DNA of 32,363 nucleotides from Verrucomicrobiota bacterium (GTDB lineage Bacteria; Verrucomicrobiota; Verrucomicrobiia; Limisphaerales; UBA1096): NCBI GenBank assembly GCA_018674955.1, contig JABGZB010000138.1, positions 1 to 32,363 of the forward strand, read 5' to 3'. Shown piece by piece: positions 1 to 8,409 of this stretch (position 1 is its first letter; each line of letters starts with the position of its first letter). The notes under the pieces were generated by a model. It saw only the letters and a program-made list of their open reading frames with translations, ran no database searches and was not told where the DNA came from. The position numbers and the translations under genes were made by a program.

Positions 1-1122
1 ATTATACTCTCCTCCAGAGCCAACGATAAACCGGTTTCTGAGATCTGGTGTTGTTTTACCGTCTTTCGTTTGACCATTACAAAGCGCCCAACCATCCGGT
101 TCATCACTTCCGGACCACATAATAATGCCTCCTATTGGTATTGTTCCGTGGCCTACAAAGCTAGAAGCTGTCACTTTCTCTTTCACCTCCAGCTCATTGT
201 TTATGTAGATCTTTTCAGCGTCCGTCTTTAATTCAGCAGCCGTTGAAGTGAATTTTATATTTAAATATTTACTGCCCTGAACGAGAAACTCATCGGCCTG
301 GGCCGTAATCTTGTCACTGCTGCTGCTGATCTTCAAATGGGTGTCCGTGTTGTTACTTGGCCCAAGGATGGTATCCGTATTGTAGCTGCGGATATTCCCA
401 TTTACATTAATATCCTTATTAAAATAAAACTGGGGCAATCCAGTGTTGAAGTGGAATAATCCACTGTTTTGTGCACCAATTGTTGTCGTCAGTGAACCGT
501 TATCAATTTGCAACCCAGTACCCCAGCTTGGCAAATCCACAGTCAACTTCCCGACAAGCGATGCCCCCCCTGCCTCGGGCAGTGTCAGCGTTGGGGTGGA
601 ACCCGCCCCAAGTTTGAGAGTTGCACCATCCTTGAAGAAGTTGGAGTTGCCACTGCCATCGGTTAAACGCCGGGCCTGCGAAGCAGTGTAGGCGAACGGT
701 GATGAGACCAGTCGAAGTCTCGGCGCAATCTCGGTGGCCACACCGTTAATATCAACTGTGATGCCGATGAACCGGTCGGAAGCATCCGCACCATCGAACG
801 CGGCGGACAGGTCGCCGTGCAGTTCGCTGCCGTATTGAGACCCCTCCCCCAGCAGCACGCTGAAGTAGCCCTTGTCCACCGTCACCGTCTGTTGCTCCGC
901 CCAGATGGCCGTGCCTCCCTGCTTGGCCCTGTAAACGCGGAATATGACGTCATAATTAGCCGGCGCGCTTAAACCCAGCGCAGCCCCGTTGCCATCGACC
1001 AGATAGCCCTGGTAGGTCATCCGCTCCGGCGGATTGGCATCCGCTGCAAGTACCACATCCGCCTGGCCAAGCGCAAACGCGCTCAAAGCCAGCAGCCCAA
1101 TCAGTCTCGTAGTATTTTTCAT
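1..1122 (-). CDS. Secreted fibre-like protein with C-terminal phage tail collar-like domain; 3' end truncated by window edge
   Basis: Not in ORF track because no stop lies inside the window. Reverse complement from ATG at 1122 reads MKNTTRLIGLLALSAFALGQADVVLAADANPPERMTYQGYLVDGNG... and is open to base 1 (374 codons), ending ...GTIPIGGIIMWSGSDEPDGWALCNGQTKDGKTTPDLRNRFIVGSGGEYN, a collar-like motif. Confidence 0.85.
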   Translation of the reverse strand, partial: MKNTTRLIGLLALSAFALGQADVVLAADANPPERMTYQGYLVDGNGAALGLSAPANYDVIFRVYRAKQGGTAIWAEQQTVTVDKGYFSVLLGEGSQYGSELHGDLSAAFDGADASDRFIGITVDINGVATEIAPRLRLVSSPFAYTASQARRLTDGSGNSNFFKDGATLKLGAGSTPTLTLPEAGGASLVGKLTVDLPSWGTGLQIDNGSLTTTIGAQNSGLFHFNTGLPQFYFNKDINVNGNIRSYNTDTILGPSNNTDTHLKISSSSDKITAQADEFLVQGSKYLNIKFTSTAAELKTDAEKIYINNELEVKEKVTASSFVGHGTIPIGGIIMWSGSDEPDGWALCNGQTKDGKTTPDLRNRFIVGSGGEYN

Positions 1123-1157
1123 GGTAATAAAAGTTTCAGTTTTCAGTAAATAATTAA

Positions 1158-1318
1158 ACGCAGAGGGCGCAGAGACGCGGAGGGCCGCAGAGGAGAAAGC
1201 ACATTGCCTCGCGCATTGTTCCACATCCGATTTGGACATTCCTTGTTCGATATTGGATATTCCATTTTCTGTTCTCAGTTCCCAATCTCTCCTGTCCATC
1301 CTGTCCATCCATGTTCAT
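1158..1318. repeat. Composite of intergenic interspersed repeat-like sequences
   Basis: Contains acgcagagggcgcagagacgcggagggccgcagagg, then ttgttcgatattggatattccatt, then ctgtccatcctgtccatcc, all in the gap between two minus-strand genes. Confidence 0.5.
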
Positions 1319-1355
1319 TACTGATTTCTTCAAATCCGTGTCTTACGACTTCCAA

Positions 1356-3287
1356 CTATTCCCCCAGCTTGGCCACCAGTTCCTCCAGCTTGGCCAAGCG
1401 CGTCTCGCTTGTTTTGTTGGCGGCCAAGCTCGCCTTGAGCACCACCATCTCGCTCTTGAGTGTCTCCACTTCCTGCTTGAGCGATGCGATCTCGGCGTCG
1501 GTTTGCAGCTTCAATTCCTTGATGCCGCCGAGAGCGACCACTCCGAAGGAACTGTAGCCAATGGACTTGACCTTAAAATCATATCGATCGTCGTCCTGCT
1601 CGGACACCAGCGACGGGAAAAGTGGCTCCACTTCCTGCGCGATGAAGCCGAATTCCTTGTGTTCCTTTTTCTTTTCGTCGATGAAATCGTAGTTCACCAC
1701 GTCCAACTGCATGATCCGATCCAGCATATTGTCCTCCTTGACGATGTTTTCCTTCAGCCTGCGATCGGAGTAAAAATCCCAGTTTTGGTCTCCGTCATAG
1801 GAGGCGTAGCGGGAGCCGTTGCTATGCCGCAAGCTTAACACCACTGACCCGCCGTTAAGGTACACCGCGTACCTCCCCCCACTGACAGCAGTCTTACTAT
1901 AATTCGTGACCCACGTGTTATCCACATCATTGTAAATGCCGACATTATCGTTATCCGCAGACATAAACACATACCTGCCATCGATGCTGTATCCTTCCCA
2001 GTTGCTCCCGCCGTTCCCTGTTGTTTGCACCGTGCCGAATTGACCAGTGACATTCCGCAACCCTCTGTCCCCATCCACCAGCAGCGATCCGCTCACGGCG
2101 ATGTTGCCCCCCACATTCAGCGCCTGCACGGGGGTGGGGGCGTTGATTCCGACCTTGTTTCCGTCCAGAATTGTCAGAGGCCGATTACCATTCCAACTCC
2201 CCTCGCCGTGCAAAACGTACAACCTGTTTTGGTTGGCGTGAATCCAGTAATCATCCTCGTCAGTGTCTTCGAACTTTATCGTGGGTGCCGTCGCGCTGAT
2301 GGTCTGTCCGGCCGCCGTGACACCGCCCCCCACACTCAACGGCTTGTTCAGATAGACCGACCCTGCATCGGTGTGCAACTCGACCTTGTTTGAGGTGAAC
2401 TTGGTTTGCAGATAGTTACTGTCGCCCCGCACCCAAAATTCATCCGCATTGGCATCAATCACATCACTGGCGGATTTCACTCTCAAGTAAGTGTCGGTGT
2501 TGTTGTCCGAACCAAGAATAGAGTCCCTTTGAGATGAAAGGATGTCGCCATTCACCACTAATTTCTTGTTGAAATAAAAACCCGGCAATTCGGTGTTGAA
2601 GTGGAAAACAGAACTGCTTTCCGCACCAAAAGTGGTACTCACCGCGCCATTGTCAACTTGCAACCCAACTCCCCAATCGGGCATGTCAGCCGTCAGTTTG
2701 CCTGTCAGCGTGGCGTTGCCGGCTTCGGTCAGCGTCAGCGTCGGTGTGCTGCCGACGCCGAGTTTGAGCGTGGTGCCGTCCTTGTAAAAGTTTGCATTAC
2801 CACTGCCGTCGGTAAGCCGACGGGCCTGCGTGGCGGTGTAGGCATACGGCGAGGCTACGAGGCGAAGTCTCGGCGCAATCTCGGTAGCACCGCTGCCTGT
2901 CTCCACAGTGATGCCGATGAAACGATCCGAGGCATCCAACCCGTCGAACGCGGCGGAGAGGTTGCCCCCGGGTTCACCGCTGGCCGTTGACGACCCCTCC
3001 CCCAGCAGAACGCTGAAGTAGCCCTTGTCCACTGTAATGGTCTGCTGCTCCGCCCAAAGGGCCGTGCCGGCCTGCTTGTCCGCGTAAACGCGGAACACCA
3101 CATCATAGTTCGTGGGCGCACTATTACCCAGCGGAGCACCGTTGCCATCGACCAGGTAGCCCTGGTAGGTCATTCGCTCCGGCGGGTTGGCATCCGCCGC
3201 GCGTCCATCGTCCGGCAGGCCAAGCGCGAATACGCACGCCACCATCATCCCGACCTGTTTCATTATCTGTTTCATTATCTGTTTCAT
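1356..3287 (-). CDS. Secreted fibre-like protein with C-terminal intramolecular chaperone (peptidase S74-type) domain
   Basis: ORF of 643 aa; N-terminal module matches the 1..1122 gene (AADANPPERMTYQGYLVDGNGAPLG); C-terminus SDRRLKENIVKEDNMLDRIMQLDVVNYDF...FGFIAQEVEPLFPSLV is typical of S74 chaperone domains, followed by a coiled coil. Confidence 0.88.
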   Translation of the reverse strand: MKQIMKQIMKQVGMMVACVFALGLPDDGRAADANPPERMTYQGYLVDGNGAPLGNSAPTNYDVVFRVYADKQAGTALWAEQQTITVDKGYFSVLLGEGSSTASGEPGGNLSAAFDGLDASDRFIGITVETGSGATEIAPRLRLVASPYAYTATQARRLTDGSGNANFYKDGTTLKLGVGSTPTLTLTEAGNATLTGKLTADMPDWGVGLQVDNGAVSTTFGAESSSVFHFNTELPGFYFNKKLVVNGDILSSQRDSILGSDNNTDTYLRVKSASDVIDANADEFWVRGDSNYLQTKFTSNKVELHTDAGSVYLNKPLSVGGGVTAAGQTISATAPTIKFEDTDEDDYWIHANQNRLYVLHGEGSWNGNRPLTILDGNKVGINAPTPVQALNVGGNIAVSGSLLVDGDRGLRNVTGQFGTVQTTGNGGSNWEGYSIDGRYVFMSADNDNVGIYNDVDNTWVTNYSKTAVSGGRYAVYLNGGSVVLSLRHSNGSRYASYDGDQNWDFYSDRRLKENIVKEDNMLDRIMQLDVVNYDFIDEKKKEHKEFGFIAQEVEPLFPSLVSEQDDDRYDFKVKSIGYSSFGVVALGGIKELKLQTDAEIASLKQEVETLKSEMVVLKASLAANKTSETRLAKLEELVAKLGE

Positions 3288-3345
3288 TGTTAAAAAATGT
3301 TAAGTCCGTGTCTTGCAACTTGCTCCTTAAGGCTTCCCTCTCAAT

Positions 3346-5670
3346 CTACTGTTTCCTGTACAGGTGCACAGGTGGCGTGGGGTTGATTTCCATCGGCTGG
3401 CCAAGCACTTGGCCATCTGATTCCCCGCCGAAAACCAGTATCTGGCTACCAGTCCACTCAGATGACGAGCCACTGCGAGCTCCGGTGCTGCCGCTCAACG
3501 AGCGCCATGTGTCTGTGGCCGGGTTGTAGGCGTGTGAGTCGGCCAATGAACCGGAGACACCCTCGCCGCCGATGACGACCAACTCGCTCCCGGTCCAAAC
3601 GGCAGCGTGATTCTCGCGAGCCGCCGGGGCACCGGTTGTGCTCATGGCGGCCCATGTGCCACCTTGGCCAACGGCCGGGTCGTAGATGCCTCCGTCGTTT
3701 AAATAAGTTCCCCCTTGAATCCCGCCCCAGACGATGAGTTTGCTGCCGGTCCAAGCGGCGGCGTGGCCGCTGCGGGCGCTCGGCGCGCCGGTGGTGGTGA
3801 TGGCAGACCAAGCGGAGGGAACGCCACTCGTCAAGGCCAGGCTTGCGCCATCGCCCAGCGCGCCGGTGGCACCTTGGCCACCCCATACGAGGACAGTGTC
3901 GCCAGCCACCACGGAGGCGGCATCGTACCGTGCAGCCGGGCCACCACTCGGGTCAACCGGCGCCCAAGCATCCGTCCCGGGATCGTACACTGCACCGTCA
4001 TTCAGGATGCCGGTGTTGTTTCGCCCTCCCCAAACGAGCATGCGCGAGCCGGTCCAGACCGCCGCATTGTTGTAACGTTCACTGGGGGCACCAGTACTGT
4101 TCAGAGGCAGCCAGGATTGGATGGAAGCCTGATAGCGGCCTCCACCCCCAAGAGGGCCACTGCTCCCGTAGCCGCCCCAGACGATCAGCTCGGTGCCGCT
4201 CCAGACGGTCGAATGATCAGAGCGCGCGTCGGGTGCATCAAGCGGAGTGATGGAAGCCCATGTGTCGGTGGCAGGATCGTAGATCGCGCCGGTACTTAGA
4301 TAGGTGCCGGAACCAAGGGCTCCACCCCAAATCGACATCGTGCTGCCGGTCCACGCAGAACCGTGGCCAACCCGCCCGGAAAGAATCTCGGTGCCGGGAG
4401 AAGCGCTCCAGGAATCAGCAGCAATCGAGAGGAACTTGACGTAGCCATCGCCGGCCAGGCCACTGTCCGAAGAACTGGCAGAAGTAACGACCGAACCCGC
4501 CGCCGTACTGCCTCCACCACTTCCGCCACTTCCTATGTTTGCGGTGTTGCTGCTTATGTTAGACGTATTCGCAGTCTCTGCTGTTTGAGCACGTGTCGAT
4601 TCCGTACTAATGGCGGTTGCGTTGGTTCCTACCGAAGCCGTGTTGGCATTGATGGCACTTGTATTTGCCATTTCCGCTGCACGAGCGGTTGTCACCTCAG
4701 CAGTGATGGCGGTTGCGTTAACTCCCTCTGCTGCTTGAGCACGTGTCGATTCGTCGCTGATGGCAGTTGCGTTGGTTCCTATCGAAGCGGTGTTAGCTGC
4801 CTCCGCTGCTCGAGCGGTTGCTGCTTCCGCGCTGATGGCGGTTGCATTGGTCGTTTCAGCTGCTTGAGCACGGCTCGATTCGTCACTGATGGCGACTGCG
4901 TTAACTGCCTCCGCTGCTTGTGCACGGGCTGTTTCCGTGCTGATGGCGGTTGCGTTGGTTCCTATGGAAGCGGCGTTGACTGCAATCGCATCCATCTGTG
5001 CAATTGTGATCCCGGTCTTGGCCGTGTTGAGCGCTATCGCAGTCTCGAGTGTGGTTATTTTAGCCTGTAATGCGTCCAACTTGTCTTTCAAGGCGGTCGC
5101 AAGATGAGCCTCGGTCACGAGACCGTCTGGTAGTGAGGTCACCGTCTCCGCCTCCTTGGCTTTAAGCGCAAAAGCCACCGAGGTGATCCGGTGATCCTCC
5201 GTACCAAGCCGCTCAAATCCGTTGGGGGTGCCGTCGCTGAACCAGATGCGCAGGAAAATCGGGTCGTTGGCGAACACTGACGCCTGGAGCGGATTCATGT
5301 TGGTCAGGTTGCTATCGCCCAGGTGCAGTGAATAGTTGCCGTTGGCGACCGTGATCGCTACGGCATCAGTCGGCTGCGCCCCGGCCGAACTCGACCCGTC
5401 GTTGCTCCAGTAGCTTTGCGTTCCATCGGCATTCACAAGGGCAAACTTGAACTGTCCGGTACCGTTGAACACCGCATTGTCCACAGTCACACGTCCCTGA
5501 AAGTTTAACAGCAGGGGCACGGCCTGAACCGGCGACGACGACAAGAGACCAAGCACCAATGCTGCGCCTAGAAACAATACCCGGGTATTTGATAATGGTA
5601 TTTTCATTCTGTTAATTGAATTGGAGAGATTTCCCTGGCAAGCGGGCATCGCAGAAATGCCTTTCGTCAA
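3346..5670 (-). CDS. Secreted protein: fibre N-terminal module, Ala/Thr-rich coiled-coil repeats, Kelch-like beta-propeller
   Basis: ORF of 774 aa; N-term LLLNFQGRVTVDNAVFNGTGQFKFALV...; repeated AISxExxRAQAAExxNAT units; then repeated SxxxVWTGSxxIVWGG...GAxYDPxTDxW Kelch-type motifs. Likely real start is an internal Met before the signal peptide (MKIPLSNTRVLFLGAALVLGL). Confidence 0.85.
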   Translation of the reverse strand: MTKGISAMPACQGNLSNSINRMKIPLSNTRVLFLGAALVLGLLSSSPVQAVPLLLNFQGRVTVDNAVFNGTGQFKFALVNADGTQSYWSNDGSSSAGAQPTDAVAITVANGNYSLHLGDSNLTNMNPLQASVFANDPIFLRIWFSDGTPNGFERLGTEDHRITSVAFALKAKEAETVTSLPDGLVTEAHLATALKDKLDALQAKITTLETAIALNTAKTGITIAQMDAIAVNAASIGTNATAISTETARAQAAEAVNAVAISDESSRAQAAETTNATAISAEAATARAAEAANTASIGTNATAISDESTRAQAAEGVNATAITAEVTTARAAEMANTSAINANTASVGTNATAISTESTRAQTAETANTSNISSNTANIGSGGSGGGSTAAGSVVTSASSSDSGLAGDGYVKFLSIAADSWSASPGTEILSGRVGHGSAWTGSTMSIWGGALGSGTYLSTGAIYDPATDTWASITPLDAPDARSDHSTVWSGTELIVWGGYGSSGPLGGGGRYQASIQSWLPLNSTGAPSERYNNAAVWTGSRMLVWGGRNNTGILNDGAVYDPGTDAWAPVDPSGGPAARYDAASVVAGDTVLVWGGQGATGALGDGASLALTSGVPSAWSAITTTGAPSARSGHAAAWTGSKLIVWGGIQGGTYLNDGGIYDPAVGQGGTWAAMSTTGAPAARENHAAVWTGSELVVIGGEGVSGSLADSHAYNPATDTWRSLSGSTGARSGSSSEWTGSQILVFGGESDGQVLGQPMEINPTPPVHLYRKQ
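4530..5000 (-). repeat. Imperfect tandem coding repeat (about 54-bp units with 21-bp increments) encoding a coiled coil
   Basis: Peptide units AISTETARAQAAEAVNAV / AISDESSRAQAAETTNAT / AISAEAATARAAEAANTASIGTNAT etc.; 18-residue base units with 7-residue insertions. Confidence 0.75.
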
Positions 5671-6024
5671 CTGATTTAAAGATCGTTTTCATCACTTTGA
5701 ATTAACGGTTAAAGAATGCAGCCCACATCAAAACACACAGCGCGTTATGACATAGACACCGCCAAACAATTACCTGCTTGTCCATTCGGAAAAGCGGAAT
5801 CTGTTTGCCTGCTATTCACACCAACAAAGCAACGTCAATTCCAACTAGATAAACCCAGAGGTTTGAAGAAAAATTTTCATCACATTTCGCATATTTAGGC
5901 AATACTTAACTACTGCGGCAATTAACTTTATGCGGCTGTGGTCATTGGGGTGTGGGAACATCAGTTTAACTATCAGGCCAACTGTGATTGATCCTCCCTT
6001 TGGCAGGCTCTACACTCCCCACGG

Positions 6025-8388
6025 ATGGTTCCCAGAGAAAAAACCCCGGCTACCCCAAATAAAAGCACCGATAATAAGGCTTTTTCAGGTCGCGGACAGA
6101 AGGTTAAATTGTTGGGTTTCGCCGTTGTCATCATCCTTGTAGCGGCGGTGGTTTTGGCTGTTTTCAAAGGCGAAGGACCGTCTACCCCGGAAAACACAGT
6201 CGGCACGAAGAAAAAAACACCCGTACCGGTGAATAAAACGGCGCACTGGCAGCCTGAGGAACAGTCAAAAGCCTTTGCCCAGTACGCAGGCTCCAAGAGC
6301 TGCCGTGAGTGTCACCAGGCATCCTACGACCTCTGGTTGGGGTCGGACCACCAGTTGGCCGAGCGACTCCCCGATCCGAAGATGGATCAGGAGGCATTCG
6401 ACCCACCACGAGAATTCAAGCATCCGTCACTGACCTCCGACATCACTTCTAAGGAGGATCGATTTCTTATCGCCACCTTGGGGTTGTCCGGGAAGAAGGA
6501 GACGTTTGAGGTCGAGCGAGTCATTGGCGAGACGCCGATCCGGCAATATCTGGTCAAGCTCCCCCGGGGGCGTTTGCAAGCGGTGGATCTCTCGCATGAC
6601 CCACACAACAACGAGTGGTTCAACGTGTTTGGAGATGAGGATCGTCAAGCCGGTGAGTGGGGGCACTGGACTGGGCGCGGCATGAACTGGAACACGCAGT
6701 GCGCCTCATGCCACAACACGCGTCTGCGAAAGAATTACGACGAGGCGACCGATTCCTATGACACAGCGATGGCCGAGATGAGCGTAAGCTGCGAAGCCTG
6801 TCACGGACCGATGAAGGCGCATGTTGACTGGAGGAAGGAGTTCGCCGGAACTTCCGAGAAAGATCCGACCTTGCGGAAGTTCGACAACACACAATGGCTC
6901 GCGGCCTGCGGTAAATGCCATTCGCGCCGCACGGAGTTAACAGGGGACTTCAAGCCCGGTGACCGGTATCTCGACCACTTCTCACATGTCATCCCCGACG
7001 AGTCTGGCATCTATTATGCGGACGGCCAGGTTAGGGAGGAAAACTACGTCCTCACCTCTTTTCTCAGCAGCAAAATGCACCACGCCGGCGTGCGCTGCAT
7101 GGACTGCCACGAGCCGCATTCCGCCAAGATACTGCAACCTGGAAATGCGCTCTGCATGCGCTGCCACACAGGCACCTATCCCAACAGCCCAAAAATTGAT
7201 CCACCCACCCATACGCATCACAAACTGAACGGTGAGGGTGGACAGTGCGTGAACTGTCACATGCCGCAGACCACCTACATGCAGCGCGACCCACGGCGCG
7301 ACCACGGGTTCACCATTCCCGATCCACTGCTCACAAAGGAACACGGCATCCCCAACGCCTGCAACCGTTGCCACACGGATAAGGACACCGACTGGGCCAT
7401 TGCCGCCGTCGATAAGTGGTACGGCCCACGCATGGATCGGCCGACGCGAAAACGCGCGCAGTGGATCGCCAAGGCAAGGGTGGGCGCGCCGGGGTCACAG
7501 GAAAACCTGCTGCAATTGCTGAGGGAGGAAAAGACGCCGTTCTGGAAAGCTGTCGCCACTGAGTTACTCTATCCATGGACGAATGATCCCGAGGTCACCA
7601 ACCAACTCCTTGGCAACCTCAGCCACACCAACGCATTGCTTCGCGGTACGACGGCACGTGCGCTGGACCCGATCGCACGTCGTGGCGATACGAGGATCGA
7701 CGCCGCTCTTGGGAAACTGCTGGATGATCCCGTTCGCAAAGTGCGTGTGGACGCGGCGTGGACGTTACGGGATCGAGTCTCCCCCCAATCGAAAGCTGGA
7801 GAAGATTTGCTACGTGCACTGACCTACAACGTCGACATGCCCACAGGCGCGCTACAAAAAGGCGTGTATCATCTCGACCGAAAAGAGCCCGAAAAGGCGG
7901 AACACTATTTCCGCTTGGCAATCAAGCTGGACAACTACTCGGCGCCGCTTCGGCACGAGTTTGCCATCGCACTGAGCATGATGGGCCGTCCCAATGAAGC
8001 GATCGACGCCTTGAATGAAGCCATAAGACTTGATCCCAACGAAGCCGAATACCACTACAAGCTGGCGCTTGCCTGGAACGAAACCGGGCAGACGGATAAA
8101 ACCGCACCCTCGCTGGTCAAAGCGGTGCAATTGAATCCACGCCATTCGCGAGCGTGGTACAACCTTGGCCTCGCCCGCAACCAGGCGGGCCAGCCCGAAG
8201 CGGCAATCGCCGCGCTGTTGAAAGCGGAAAGCGTGGAACAAAACGATCCCAGCATCCCTTATGCCCGTGCGACAATTCTTGCGAATTTGCGCCGGATCCC
8301 GGAGGCGATTGAGGCAGCGCAACGCGCATTGCAAATTCAGCCAGGCTACGGCGCCGCCCTCCAGTTTTTGCAACAATTCGGGCTGTAA
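6025..8388 (+). CDS. Multiheme c-type cytochrome with HEAT-like and TPR C-terminal regions
   Basis: 787 aa; N-terminal TM anchor (LLGFAVVIILVAAVVLAVF); eight CxxCH motifs (CRECH, CASCH, CEACH, CGKCH, CMDCH, CMRCH, CVNCH, CNRCH); C-terminal TPR-like repeats (EKAEHYFRLAIKLDNYSAPLRHEFAIALSMMGRPNEAIDALNEAIRLDPNEAEYHYKLALAW). Confidence 0.9.
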   Translation: MVPREKTPATPNKSTDNKAFSGRGQKVKLLGFAVVIILVAAVVLAVFKGEGPSTPENTVGTKKKTPVPVNKTAHWQPEEQSKAFAQYAGSKSCRECHQASYDLWLGSDHQLAERLPDPKMDQEAFDPPREFKHPSLTSDITSKEDRFLIATLGLSGKKETFEVERVIGETPIRQYLVKLPRGRLQAVDLSHDPHNNEWFNVFGDEDRQAGEWGHWTGRGMNWNTQCASCHNTRLRKNYDEATDSYDTAMAEMSVSCEACHGPMKAHVDWRKEFAGTSEKDPTLRKFDNTQWLAACGKCHSRRTELTGDFKPGDRYLDHFSHVIPDESGIYYADGQVREENYVLTSFLSSKMHHAGVRCMDCHEPHSAKILQPGNALCMRCHTGTYPNSPKIDPPTHTHHKLNGEGGQCVNCHMPQTTYMQRDPRRDHGFTIPDPLLTKEHGIPNACNRCHTDKDTDWAIAAVDKWYGPRMDRPTRKRAQWIAKARVGAPGSQENLLQLLREEKTPFWKAVATELLYPWTNDPEVTNQLLGNLSHTNALLRGTTARALDPIARRGDTRIDAALGKLLDDPVRKVRVDAAWTLRDRVSPQSKAGEDLLRALTYNVDMPTGALQKGVYHLDRKEPEKAEHYFRLAIKLDNYSAPLRHEFAIALSMMGRPNEAIDALNEAIRLDPNEAEYHYKLALAWNETGQTDKTAPSLVKAVQLNPRHSRAWYNLGLARNQAGQPEAAIAALLKAESVEQNDPSIPYARATILANLRRIPEAIEAAQRALQIQPGYGAALQFLQQFGL

Positions 8389-8409
8389 AATTGCGAAGAG
8401 TTGCTTGGC

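Noticed and set aside
4363-5070. 235-aa plus-strand Cys/Gly/Arg-rich repetitive ORF
   Set aside because: Looks repetitive only because it is antisense to the coiled-coil repeat of the 3346..5670 gene.
1-5670. Prophage remnant
   Set aside because: Collar and S74 domains are phage-like, but each protein has a bacterial-style signal peptide and no other phage genes, integrase or att-like repeats are visible; cannot be fully excluded beyond the left edge.
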